A DNA stretch of 33,026 nucleotides from Demequina sp. (GTDB lineage Bacteria > Actinomycetota > Actinomycetes > Actinomycetales > Demequinaceae). The notes under the pieces are model-generated. The model did not search any database and had not been told where the DNA came from. It worked only from the letters and a program-made list of their open reading frames with translations. The DNA lies in NCBI RefSeq assembly GCF_024642165.1, contig NZ_JAHEBP010000010.1, forward strand, positions 1 to 33,026. Direction: 5' to 3'. Positions 19,706-28,805 of the stretch are shown piece after piece (within the stretch, counting starts at the first letter, position 1; every line of letters begins with the position of its first letter). The position numbers and the translations under genes were made by a program.

Positions 19706-20932
19706 CTAGCGCGAACGCGCCTGGTCGCCAACCTCGTGGATGATCGCGTTGGCCACCTCGGCGGAGATGCGGGCGCGCACGTCCTGCATGAGGGCGGTGG
19801 ACCTCTCGCGGAGCATGGCCACGGACTCGGCCGCGATGGGCTCGGGTCCGTTCTCGCCGAAGATCTCGAGCAGTCGGTCGGAGTTGTACTGCGCCACCAG
19901 GTCGCCCCGGCCGATCCGCTCCATGAAGTTCACGTTCTTGTTGGTGGGGATGAGGACCATGGACGGCACGCCGTACATGGTCGCGACCACGGTGCCGTGG
20001 AACTTCATGGACGCCAACGCGGTGCACTCCCCGATCGCGACGGAGAGCTCGTCGAGGCTTTCGGTGTAGACGAGCTCCTTGCCCTCGACGGCCAGCGCCT
20101 CGGCGTTCGCCACGTCACGCTCGCCCACGGAGCCGGTGCCCAGCACGATGTGGCGGATCCGCCAACCCCTCGCCTTGGCGTGCTCCGCCAGCTCGATGAG
20201 CCGGGTGTAGTCGTCCGGGGTGTCCACCCGGCGCTGCCGTGTCACGATGCCCAGGATGGGCGCACCCTCGGGCTTGGTCGCCGGTGGCAGGTCGAGCGAG
20301 CAGACGATGTCGGGCTCGCTCACCACGGGCGCAGTGGGCTGGATCTTGGTGCGGATCCAGTTGGCGCCGAAGTCGTCGCGCATGCCGATGAACTTGACGT
20401 TCGGGTGCCTGAAGAAGCCCTGCAGGCGGCGGATGATGTGCTCCTTCTCCAGGTGCTTCTCGGAACCCTCGTAGATGGGCACGCCCACGCCCGCGACGAA
20501 GAACGGCTTCGTGAGGTACTCGCGGTCGAAGTATCGCGGGTCCGTGTTCCAGCGCTGGATCAGATCGCCGCCACCCATGAGGATCGCGTCGACCTCGGCC
20601 ACCTTCTCCTCGACGGGACGGCTGAAGTAGGGCTTCGCCTCGAGATCCGGGATGATGCTGAGCTCGAAGCGGTCGCCGAGGTGCTGGTGGAACACATCGA
20701 GGAACAGCTCGTCGCCGTAGTTGCCGTGCCCGAAGAATCCGACGATGCCCAGCGGCCGCTTCGCCTCGCCGCGCATGAAGGCGTCGACTCGCGGCTGCGC
20801 GCTGCGGCGCGCCATGCGGACCCTCGCGGCATCGCGGACCTTGCGCGCACGCCAGCTCAGGGCGCCGCGGAGTTTGCGGAGTCGCCAGCGGATGCCGTGG
20901 ACGATGCGGGCAGGCGTCAGGGACGTGCTCAT
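19706..20932 (-). CDS. Polysaccharide pyruvyl transferase family protein (CsaB/WcaK-like)
   Basis: PLGIVGFFGHGNYGDELFLDVFHQHL, AILMGGGDLIQRW, FFVAGVGVPIY, FIGMRDDFGANWI, ALASMKFHGTVVATMYGVPSMVLIPTNKNVNFM; basic N-terminal segment. Confidence 0.85.
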   Translation of the reverse strand: MSTSLTPARIVHGIRWRLRKLRGALSWRARKVRDAARVRMARRSAQPRVDAFMRGEAKRPLGIVGFFGHGNYGDELFLDVFHQHLGDRFELSIIPDLEAKPYFSRPVEEKVAEVDAILMGGGDLIQRWNTDPRYFDREYLTKPFFVAGVGVPIYEGSEKHLEKEHIIRRLQGFFRHPNVKFIGMRDDFGANWIRTKIQPTAPVVSEPDIVCSLDLPPATKPEGAPILGIVTRQRRVDTPDDYTRLIELAEHAKARGWRIRHIVLGTGSVGERDVANAEALAVEGKELVYTESLDELSVAIGECTALASMKFHGTVVATMYGVPSMVLIPTNKNVNFMERIGRGDLVAQYNSDRLLEIFGENGPEPIAAESVAMLRERSTALMQDVRARISAEVANAIIHEVGDQARSR

Positions 20933-21006
20933 ACGTGGGTGCTCCTCTTCGGGGTTCGGCGCCCCATCCTAACGTGAGCGCGTGAGCCCCGTGGGGGCGA
21001 ACCGCA

Positions 21007-21031
21007 CGGCGGGTGGGGAGGAGCCCCGCCG
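21007..21031 (-). terminator. Candidate hairpin just downstream of the CAP-SLH gene
   Basis: CGGCGGG (21007-21013) pairs with CCCGCCG (21025-21031), 11-nt loop; a second small GCCCC-GTG-GGGGC hairpin lies at 20986-20998; no clear U-tract. Confidence 0.35.
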
Positions 21032-21035
21032 GGGG

Positions 21036-22385
21036 TCAGCCCGTGAGACCGGCGTCGTTGTACCTCTTCATGAAGAGCGCCATGTGCCCACGCGTCACGT
21101 TGTAGGACGGCTTGTAGCGCCCGTCCTCGTATCCGCCCGCAAGGCCCTTCTGGGACATCCACACGATGGCCGCGTAGCCACTCTCCGAGGGGGAGACGTC
21201 CGGGAACGGCGACTTGCTCGGGAGGTTGACGCCGGGGCTGCCCGCGAGGCGGTAGAGGAACTGCGCCATCTGCTTGCGCGTCACGCGGCTGTCGGGACGG
21301 TACAGGCCGTCGGAGTACCCGGTGGTGATCCCCTCGACCGCCATCCACTGGATGTCGACGTAGCCGGAGGTGCCGGACTTGACGTCCGGGAACAGGGACG
21401 ACGACGGAGCGTGGAAGCCCGGCCGGTCCATCAGCCTGTACATGAACTGCGCCATCTGGCGGCGCGTCACGGAGTCGGTGGGGCCGTAGTCGCCGTTGGA
21501 GTAGCCGGTCGACACGCCCTCGTCCCCCATCCACACGATGGACGAGAAGCCCGATGTCGACTTCGAGACGTCGTCGAAGAAGAAGATGGTGGTCGAGGAG
21601 TTGTCCGCGGGCAGCGTGATGGTCGCCGCGATCGGCGTGTTCTCCGAGGCGCCCCACCAGCGCGCGGGCCAGCCGTTGGAGAAGTCGGAGCTGCTGGTCG
21701 CCTTGCGGCCGATGAAGCGGAGGTGGAACGACTTGCCCTTCGCCAGCCCGCCGATCGTGAAGGTGGAGCCGGGTGCGCCGCAGGCGTAGCTCTGCGGCCC
21801 CGCGGGGTCGAGGTACGCCTTGTCCGTGGTGGTCGCGGGGTAGGCGCCGACGCACACCGTGGAACCGCCCCAGCTCGCGGGAACGTTCAGGGAGCCGGAC
21901 AGCGAGGCGGAACCACTGTAGGTGCCTCCCGTGCTGAGGCTCGAGTACGTCGCGAAGTTCTGGACCGCCCAGGTGCACCCGCTGCTGTCCGTCGCCACGC
22001 CGATGCCGATCTGCTTGAAGCCGGAGTCGAGCATGTTGGCGTTGTGACCCGGTGAATTCTTCCAGCCGTTCATGATCACCGCGGCGGGGTTCGAGTAGCC
22101 ACAGGCGTAGGCCACGTTCTCGCCCCACTTGGACCACCCTGAGGGGATCTGCGAGGAGACGTCCGGGTTGTGCTTGAGCACGCGAGTCTTCGCGAGGTAC
22201 TCCGCCCAGTTCTGAGCGACGGCGTTCAGGTCGAGAAGCTCGGCCAGGGAGGACCGCCCATTGGAGTTGCGCCAGGAGTTGGTCGAGGACAGAATGTCGT
22301 CGCCGTCGGAGCTCAGCGCCTGCGCGGGCGCGGCGAAAGCAAGCGACAGGGCGACGGTCACAGCGACTGCCAGGATTCTTCGCAT
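21036..22385 (-). CDS. Secreted CAP/SCP-domain protein with one Cys-pair beta module and three C-terminal SLH-like repeats
   Basis: Signal MRRILAVAVTVALSLAFAAPAQA; CAP motifs LLDLNAVAQNWAEYLAKTRVLKHN...GENVAYACGYSNPAAVIMNGWKNSPGHNANMLDSGFKQIGIGVA; three SLH-like repeats. Start trimmed to the ATG at 22385 with GAGG upstream. Confidence 0.9.
   Translation of the reverse strand: MRRILAVAVTVALSLAFAAPAQALSSDGDDILSSTNSWRNSNGRSSLAELLDLNAVAQNWAEYLAKTRVLKHNPDVSSQIPSGWSKWGENVAYACGYSNPAAVIMNGWKNSPGHNANMLDSGFKQIGIGVATDSSGCTWAVQNFATYSSLSTGGTYSGSASLSGSLNVPASWGGSTVCVGAYPATTTDKAYLDPAGPQSYACGAPGSTFTIGGLAKGKSFHLRFIGRKATSSSDFSNGWPARWWGASENTPIAATITLPADNSSTTIFFFDDVSKSTSGFSSIVWMGDEGVSTGYSNGDYGPTDSVTRRQMAQFMYRLMDRPGFHAPSSSLFPDVKSGTSGYVDIQWMAVEGITTGYSDGLYRPDSRVTRKQMAQFLYRLAGSPGVNLPSKSPFPDVSPSESGYAAIVWMSQKGLAGGYEDGRYKPSYNVTRGHMALFMKRYNDAGLTG
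21241..21278. repeat. Direct repeat copy 2, within SLH coding sequence of the CAP protein
   Basis: cccgcgagGcggtagaggaactgcgccatctgcttgcg. Confidence 0.85.
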
Positions 22386-22538
22386 GACGTACCTCACGGG
22401 TTGGTCAACCATCCGGAGACGGCTCGGGAAAATCGGTTGATCCCGGTGAGAGTATCGGCGCTATCAGGGCATACATAAGGGAAAATTCTGTGACGTAGCC
22501 CACATCGAAAGGCGGGTGAGACGCATGTCACACCCGCA

Positions 22539-22555
22539 AGGCCCCCGAGGGGCCT
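22539..22555 (-). terminator. Candidate hairpin overlapping the GNAT gene stop codon
   Basis: AGGCCCC-CGA-GGGGCCT, perfect 7-bp stem with triloop; only a short T run follows on the minus strand. Confidence 0.4.
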
Positions 22556-23474
22556 AGAACATCACGGTCGCGAAGGTCCCGACGGTGTGGAACCCGACCG
22601 CCTCGTAGGCGCGGATCGCGACCGGATTGAAGTCGTTCACGTAGAGGCTGACGGTGGGTGCGAGCGAGGCGCGCACCCCGTCGATCACGGCGCCCAGCCC
22701 GGCGCGGGCGAGCCCTCGACCCCTGAGGGACGGGTGGACCCAGACACCCTGCAGCTGCGCGACTCCGCCGCCGAGCGCCCCGACCTCGGCCTTGAAGACC
22801 ACCTGGCGCTGCCCGTCGACCGTGCCGAACTGCAGGTAGGCCCGGCCTGCGCGCACCAGGAACCGCAGCCTCTCCTCGTAGCCCGCGCGCCCGTGCCGCA
22901 TCGGGTCGTACCCCACCTCGCCGATGAACATGTGGATGCAGGCGGGCAGCAGCAGGTCGTAGTCATCGAGCGTGGCCCGCCGCACCGCGGCGAGGTCGAG
23001 GCCCTCCGCATCGATCCCGTCCACCCGGAGCGGATCGGACCCGATCGCCATGGACACCTGACGCGGCCTGACCTCGCGCGCGGGTCCCCACCACGGCTCG
23101 ACCCTCCCCCACAGGTCGAGGGTGGTCGCGGCCGGACCCACGAGCGCGGCGGGACGCGTGAGCCGTGCGACGGCGGCCGCAGCGACGTCCGCGCGCTGCG
23201 ACTCCGCGTCCTCGGTCTGCTCCTCGGAGAGCACGGCCGAGAGGTTCGCGCCGTTCCACACCAGCCCGACCACCTCACTGTGCAGCCCGCTGCGCCGCCT
23301 CACGGCCCACATCGCGGCCGGCATCATCCCCGACGCGCGTGCGGACTCGAGGTGCATGAGCGGAACCACGTGAGCGACCGGATCCGCGGCCGCAAGCTCG
23401 ATCGCCGCCGCCAGATCCCGCCGCTGCAGGGGCGCCAGCGAGTGCTGGGCGCGCCTGAGCAACGAGTCGGTCAT
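22554..23474 (-). CDS. GNAT-family acetyltransferase, probably with a DUF4081-type N-terminal domain
   Basis: C-terminal [64 protein letters not shown]; start ATG at 23474 overlaps the ispG stop (ATGA); same order next to ispG, M50 protease and dxr as in mycobacteria. Confidence 0.82.
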   Translation of the reverse strand: MTDSLLRRAQHSLAPLQRRDLAAAIELAAADPVAHVVPLMHLESARASGMMPAAMWAVRRRSGLHSEVVGLVWNGANLSAVLSEEQTEDAESQRADVAAAAVARLTRPAALVGPAATTLDLWGRVEPWWGPAREVRPRQVSMAIGSDPLRVDGIDAEGLDLAAVRRATLDDYDLLLPACIHMFIGEVGYDPMRHGRAGYEERLRFLVRAGRAYLQFGTVDGQRQVVFKAEVGALGGGVAQLQGVWVHPSLRGRGLARAGLGAVIDGVRASLAPTVSLYVNDFNPVAIRAYEAVGFHTVGTFATVMF

Positions 23475-24643
23475 GAGGTCGCGACTACCTCCGGGCTCGC
23501 GCCCTCGACGGGCTCCATGGTCTCGGCGATCTTCATCGCCTCCTCGATCAGCGTCTCGACGATGTCCTTCTCGGCAACGGTCTTGATGACCTCGCCCTTC
23601 ACGAAGATCTGGCCCTTGCCGTTGCCGGACGCCACGCCCAGATCCGCCTCGCGGGCCTCGCCCGGGCCGTTGACCACGCATCCCATGACGGCCACGCGCA
23701 GCGGCACCTCCATGCCCTCGAGCCCGGCGGTGACCTTCTCCGCGAGCTCGTACACGTCGACCTGGGCACGGCCGCAGGACGGGCAGGACACGATCTCGAG
23801 CTTGCGCGGGCGCAAGTTGAGCGCCTGCAGGATCTGGATGCCCACCTTGACCTCCTCCACGGGAGGCGCGGACAGCGAGACGCGGATGGTGTCGCCGATG
23901 CCCTGGCTCAGCAGGGCGCCGAACGCGGTCGCGGACTTGATGGTGCCCTGGAAGGCGGGCCCGGCCTCCGTGACGCCCAGGTGCAGCGGCCAGTCGCCCC
24001 GCTCGCTCAGCATCTCGTACGCGCGCACCATGACCACCGGGTCGTTGTGCTTCACGGAGATCTTGAAGTCGTGGAAGTCGTGCTCCTCGAAGAGGCTCGC
24101 CTCCCAGACCGCGGACTCGACCAGCGCCTCGGCGGTCGCCTTGCCGTACTTCTCCAGGAGGCGCGGGTCGAGGGAGCCTGCATTGACGCCGATGCGCAGC
24201 GACGTGCCGTGGTCCTTCGCCGCCTGCGCGATCTCCTTGACCTGGTCGTCGAACTTGCGGATGTTGCCGGGATTGACCCGCACGGCGGCGCAGCCGGCCT
24301 CGATCGCCGCGAACACATACTTGGGCTGGAAGTGGATGTCCGCGATCACAGGAATGTTCGACTTTCGCGCGATGGTTTCGAGCGCGTCGGCGTCGTCCTG
24401 CGTGGGACAGGCCACCCTCACGATGTCGCAGCCGGACGCCGTGAGCTCCGCGATCTGTTGGAGCGTCGAGTTCACGTCGTGGGTCTTGGTCGTGGTCATC
24501 GACTGCACGCTCACGGGGGCGTCGCCGCCCACGTACACGCTGCCGACCTTGATCTTGCGGGTCTTGCGCCGCGGCGCCAGCACGGGGGCAGGCAGGGCGG
24601 GCATTCCGAGTCCGATGGAGGTCACGATTCCAGTATCTCCCAA
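23471..24643 (-). CDS. ispG: 4-hydroxy-3-methylbut-2-en-1-yl diphosphate synthase
   Basis: [100 protein letters not shown]. Confidence 0.97.
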   Translation of the reverse strand: MGDTGIVTSIGLGMPALPAPVLAPRRKTRKIKVGSVYVGGDAPVSVQSMTTTKTHDVNSTLQQIAELTASGCDIVRVACPTQDDADALETIARKSNIPVIADIHFQPKYVFAAIEAGCAAVRVNPGNIRKFDDQVKEIAQAAKDHGTSLRIGVNAGSLDPRLLEKYGKATAEALVESAVWEASLFEEHDFHDFKISVKHNDPVVMVRAYEMLSERGDWPLHLGVTEAGPAFQGTIKSATAFGALLSQGIGDTIRVSLSAPPVEEVKVGIQILQALNLRPRKLEIVSCPSCGRAQVDVYELAEKVTAGLEGMEVPLRVAVMGCVVNGPGEAREADLGVASGNGKGQIFVKGEVIKTVAEKDIVETLIEEAMKIAETMEPVEGASPEVVATS

Positions 24644-24662
24644 CGTTGAGGCGGCACCGGGT

Positions 24663-25973
24663 TCACACCAGGCTCACGGGTGCGACGATGTCCGCGTAGA
24701 TGAGGATGACGCCCATCACCAGCAGCAGGCCGAACACCCCGTAGGCAAGAGGCATCATGCGCGCGACGTCGACGGGCGCGGGCCGCGCGAGGCCACGCAC
24801 ACTGGCCCAGCCGTTCTTCACGCCCTGCCACAGCGCCGAGGCGACGTGGCCGCCGTCCAGCGGCACCAGCGGGATCATGTTGAACACGAAGAGTGCCAGG
24901 TTGAGCCCGCCCAGGACCATCAGCATGTCCGCGATCTTGCCGGTGATCGTGTAGCCCTCGATCTCGGCCGCGGAGATCTCGCCGGCGACGCGGCCCACAC
25001 CCACGATGCCGATCACGGACTCCTGCGAGCGGTCCTCGAGACCCAGCGCGGCGCGGGCCACGTGGTAGACGTTCTGCGGGAGGTGCGCCACCACGTCGAC
25101 AGTCCTGACCAGGTAGTCGGCGGTGAGCGCCACGCCCGCGCCGATGCCCTGCCGTTCGATGACCGCCGTGGGCGATATCCCCATGTAGCCCACCTCTTCG
25201 GTCACCGCGGCTCCCGTGGCGTCCGTGACGGGGTTGCCGTCCTCGTCGTAGACGGCGCGCTCCCTCAGTGCGGGCGTGAGCGCGATGTCGACGCTCGCAC
25301 CGTCGCGCAGGACGGTGATGACGATCTCCTCGCCGGGACGGGCGGCGACGTAGGCGGTGAACGCTTCCCAGGAGTCGACGGCGACGCCATCCACCGCGGT
25401 GACCGTGTCGCCCACCTCCAGCCCCGCCTGGAGGGCGGGCGACTCGGGGTCGCCGGGCGCACACTCTGCCGCCGGCTGAGGGACGCACGGGGTGACCTGC
25501 GCCACCGTGAGCGACGCGGGGCCGGGCAGGCCGACGAAGAACAGCACACCGGTGAAGAGCGCCGCGGCCAGCACCAGGTTCACCAGGGGCCCACCCAGCA
25601 TGACGATCACCTTGCGCCACCAGGCGAGCCGGTAGAAGGCCCGGTGGTCCTCGCCCGGGTGGATCTCCTCGACGGACGATGCGCGAGTGTCGGCGATGAG
25701 CCGGGCGACCCGACCGGTGCCGCGCACCGGCTTGACCGCGTCCTCGGGCGGGATCATGCCCACCAGCCGGACGTACCCGCCCAGCGGGATCGCCTTCACC
25801 CCGTACTCGGTCTCCTTGCCATGGCGCGACCACACCGTGGGGCCGAACCCCACGAAGTACTGGCTGACGCGGACCCCGAAGCGCTTGGCCGGGATCATGT
25901 GCCCCAGCTCGTGCAACGCGATCGAGATCAGCAGTCCCACGATGAGGACGATCCAGCCCACTGCCTCAGCCAT
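24663..25973 (-). CDS. M50 site-2 protease (RseP/Rip1-like)
   Basis: [33 protein letters not shown] (HExxH), PDZ region, [13 protein letters not shown]; start trimmed to MAEAVGW. Confidence 0.93.
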   Translation of the reverse strand: MAEAVGWIVLIVGLLISIALHELGHMIPAKRFGVRVSQYFVGFGPTVWSRHGKETEYGVKAIPLGGYVRLVGMIPPEDAVKPVRGTGRVARLIADTRASSVEEIHPGEDHRAFYRLAWWRKVIVMLGGPLVNLVLAAALFTGVLFFVGLPGPASLTVAQVTPCVPQPAAECAPGDPESPALQAGLEVGDTVTAVDGVAVDSWEAFTAYVAARPGEEIVITVLRDGASVDIALTPALRERAVYDEDGNPVTDATGAAVTEEVGYMGISPTAVIERQGIGAGVALTADYLVRTVDVVAHLPQNVYHVARAALGLEDRSQESVIGIVGVGRVAGEISAAEIEGYTITGKIADMLMVLGGLNLALFVFNMIPLVPLDGGHVASALWQGVKNGWASVRGLARPAPVDVARMMPLAYGVFGLLLVMGVILIYADIVAPVSLV

Positions 25974-25978
25974 GTCTC

Positions 25979-27133
25979 CTAGCCTCTCACTGCCGCGATG
26001 ACGGCGCGCGCGCGCTCGCGGGCCCACGCCTCGGCGTGATCCACCTCGTCAAGCGTGATCCGCGCGGGCGCCTGGTACTTCTCGACAACGTTTCGCACCG
26101 TGTCAACGATTCCAAGGAAGGGGAGGTCGCCGTCGACGAACGCCTGGACGCACTCCTCGTTGGCGGCGTTGAGCACTGCGGGATGCAGCGGGGACGCCGC
26201 GACGGCGTCGCGCATGAGTCGGATCGCGGGGAACGCGTCCTCGTCGAGCGGCTCGAAGGTCCACGACTGAGCGTGAGTCCAGTCCAGCCGCGGAGCGACA
26301 TCACCGAGCCGCTCGGGCCAGCTGAGGCCCAGCGCGATCGGCAGGCGCATGTCCGGCGGCGAGGCCTGAGCGATGGTGGCGCCGTCGACGAACTCGACCA
26401 TCGAGTGCACGATCGACTGCGGGTGGACCACCACGTCGATGCGATCCATGGGGATGTCGAACAGGAGGTGCGCCTCCACCACCTCGAGCGCCTTGTTGAT
26501 CATCGATGCGGAGTTGATGGTGACCACGGGCCCCATGTCCCAGTTGGGGTGCGCCAGCGCATCCGCCGGGGTCACGTGCGCGAGCGATGCGCGGCTGCGG
26601 CCGCGGAATGCGCCGCCGGAGGCCGTGACCACCAGGCGCCGCACCTCGGCGTGCGAGCCGGAGCGGAGCGACTGGGCCAGCGCCGAGTGCTCGGAATCGA
26701 CGGGCACGATCTGGTCGGGCCGCCGCTTGGCCGCCGTGACCAGCGCTCCGCCGGCGACCAGGGATTCCTTGTTCGCGAGGGCGAGGGTCGATCCCGCCGC
26801 GAGTGCGGCGAGGGTGGGCCGGAGTCCCACGGAGCCCGTCATCCCATTGAGCACCACGTCGGCGCCCAGGGCGGCGGCCTCGATCACCGCATCGGCCCCT
26901 CCCCGGACGTCGATCCCTGGCAGCGCTGACGCCACCTCGGCGACCGCGGACTCGCGCGCGAGCGCGACGAGCCGGGGACGATGTTCACGGGCCTGGGCGA
27001 TGATCGCCGCCGGGTCCGCGCCTCCGGCGGCGATCGCGATCACGTCGAAGCGGTCGCGATGGCGCGCGATGACATCCAGGGCCTGGGTGCCGATGGACCC
27101 GGTGGACCCGAGCAGCGAGACGGTGCGGGTCAT
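25979..27133 (-). CDS. dxr: 1-deoxy-D-xylulose 5-phosphate reductoisomerase
   Basis: MTRTVSLLGSTGSIGTQALDVIARH, LANKESLVAGG, PVDSEHSA, TASGGAFRG, ATFEPLDEDAFPAIRL-type C-terminus. Confidence 0.97.
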   Translation of the reverse strand: MTRTVSLLGSTGSIGTQALDVIARHRDRFDVIAIAAGGADPAAIIAQAREHRPRLVALARESAVAEVASALPGIDVRGGADAVIEAAALGADVVLNGMTGSVGLRPTLAALAAGSTLALANKESLVAGGALVTAAKRRPDQIVPVDSEHSALAQSLRSGSHAEVRRLVVTASGGAFRGRSRASLAHVTPADALAHPNWDMGPVVTINSASMINKALEVVEAHLLFDIPMDRIDVVVHPQSIVHSMVEFVDGATIAQASPPDMRLPIALGLSWPERLGDVAPRLDWTHAQSWTFEPLDEDAFPAIRLMRDAVAASPLHPAVLNAANEECVQAFVDGDLPFLGIVDTVRNVVEKYQAPARITLDEVDHAEAWARERARAVIAAVRG

Positions 27134-27693
27134 CCCTCGGTGACGCCGAGCAGGATGTCGATCATGCGCGCGAGGAACGCGTCGACCGTGCCCTCCTCAT
27201 AGGCGCGCGACCCGCGCGCCGCCCGGAAGGTCGCGCCGCGGATCTCGTCGGCCGTGAGCGGGGCTCCCCGGTCGAAGAATGCCGTCACGCGGGTGAGCAG
27301 CTCGTCGACGTCGGCCGCCCGGTAGCCGCGGCCCACGCCCGACGGGTGCGCGAATCGGTCCCCAGCGGGGCGACGCAGCCGCGGGTACAGCGTCTGCGCC
27401 CGCGACGCCAGGTCCTGCATCCACGCGTCCTGGCCGTTGAGCCGCACGAACGCGTCACGCTGGCGGTTGACGAAAGCGACCTCGAGACGGTCGAGCGCCG
27501 CGTCGACGGCCGCGGTCTCGTAGCCGCCGTGCTTGAGGTCGAACGCGGTGCGGCGCACGTCGAGTGGTGCGAACTCGGGCGCCTGCTTGCCGGGGCCCTC
27601 GTACGCGGACCGCGCGTGGTCGAAGAACTCCTCGACCTGGACAGGGTGATAGCCGAGCTTGAGGGAGCTCACCTTCGGGAACAGGACCGTCAT
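27130..27693 (-). CDS. DivIVA-domain repeat protein
   Basis: FPKVSSLKLGYHPVQVEEFFDHARSAYEG, FDLKHGGYETAAVDAALDRLEVAFV, GVGRGYRAADVDELLTRVTAFFD, FRAARGSRAYEEGTVDAFLARMIDILL; stop overlaps the dxr start (ATGA). Confidence 0.78.
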   Translation of the reverse strand: MTVLFPKVSSLKLGYHPVQVEEFFDHARSAYEGPGKQAPEFAPLDVRRTAFDLKHGGYETAAVDAALDRLEVAFVNRQRDAFVRLNGQDAWMQDLASRAQTLYPRLRRPAGDRFAHPSGVGRGYRAADVDELLTRVTAFFDRGAPLTADEIRGATFRAARGSRAYEEGTVDAFLARMIDILLGVTEG

Positions 27694-28805
27694 CATCTCT
27701 CCTTGATCGCCAGCTGTCCGCACGCACCGTCGATGTCGCTGCCTCGAGTATCCCTGATAGTCGTGGGAATTCCATGCATCCTGAGGATGCGAACGAACTC
27801 CTGTTCGACCTTCGGATCCGACGCCGTCCACTTGGAGCCGGGCGTCGGGTTGAGCGGGATCGGGTTGACATGGACCCAGCCGTCGCCCCGGGCGGTGAGC
27901 TTCTGCGCGAGCAGCTCCGCGCGGTGGGCGTGATCGTTGATGTCGCGGATCAGCGCATACTCGATGCTCACGCGGCGGCCGGTGGCGTCGAAGTACCGGC
28001 GCGCCGCGTCGAGCGCCTCGTCCACCTTCCAGCGAGCGTTGATGGGCACCAGCTCGTCGCGCAGTTCGTCGTCGGGGGCGTGGAGGCTCAGTGCGAGGGT
28101 GACAGGGATTCCCTCCGCGGCGAGCCGGTCGATGCCGGTCACCAGGCCCACCGTGGACACCGTGACGTGCCGCGCGGACAGCCCGAACCCGTCGGGGGCG
28201 GGGCTGGTGAGCGCGCGGACCGCGGTGATGACGGCGGCGTAGTTCGCGAGCGGCTCGCCCATTCCCATGAACACCACGTTCGACAGGCGCACCGGGTCGC
28301 CACCGAGCTCGCCGTCCCGCGCGGAGCGAGCGGCCAGACGCACCTGCTCGATGATCTCGGCGGCCGAGAGGTTGCGCGTGAGGCCCATCTGACCGGTCGC
28401 GCAGAACGGGCAGGCCATCCCGCAGCCCGCCTGGCTGGTCACGCAGAGCGTGGCGCGCTCCGGGTACTTCATGAGCACCGACTCGACCTTCGCGTGGTCC
28501 ATGAGGTTCCACAGCGTCTTGACCGTCTCGCCGCCGTCCGCCGCGAGGGACATGACGCGCGTGAGCAGAGGAGGGAACAGCTCGCCGACGAGGTCCTCGC
28601 GAGCCGCCGCCGGGAGGTCCGTCATGTCCTCGGCCGCCACCGTGAGGTGGTCGTAGTAGTGGGTCGCGAGCTGCTTGGCACGGAAGGCCGGTTGGCCCAG
28701 CTGCTTGAGCGCGTCGACACGCTCCGCCTGGCCCAGGTCCGCGAAGTGTCGTGGCGGCTTGCCCCGGCGAGGGGCGAGCATCGGCAGAAGCGGGTGCTGA
28801 GTCAT
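27693..28805 (-). CDS. rlmN: 23S rRNA (adenine2503-C2)-methyltransferase
   Basis: Radical SAM motif [47 protein letters not shown]; start ATG at 28805 overlaps the cdsA stop. Confidence 0.95.
   Translation of the reverse strand: MTQHPLLPMLAPRRGKPPRHFADLGQAERVDALKQLGQPAFRAKQLATHYYDHLTVAAEDMTDLPAAAREDLVGELFPPLLTRVMSLAADGGETVKTLWNLMDHAKVESVLMKYPERATLCVTSQAGCGMACPFCATGQMGLTRNLSAAEIIEQVRLAARSARDGELGGDPVRLSNVVFMGMGEPLANYAAVITAVRALTSPAPDGFGLSARHVTVSTVGLVTGIDRLAAEGIPVTLALSLHAPDDELRDELVPINARWKVDEALDAARRYFDATGRRVSIEYALIRDINDHAHRAELLAQKLTARGDGWVHVNPIPLNPTPGSKWTASDPKVEQEFVRILRMHGIPTTIRDTRGSDIDGACGQLAIKER

Noticed and set aside
22386-22538. Possible c-di-AMP (ydaO-type) riboswitch upstream of the CAP gene
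   Set aside because: Considered because actinobacterial wall-protein genes often carry it, but the 150-nt leader shows no convincing conserved core by eye; a covariance-model search would be needed
22587-25982. Plus-strand ORF of 1131 aa antisense to GNAT-ispG-site-2 protease
   Set aside because: Composition (His/Arg/Asp-rich, low complexity) is typical of antisense frames in high-GC genes; the minus strand encodes clearly recognisable conserved proteins over the same interval
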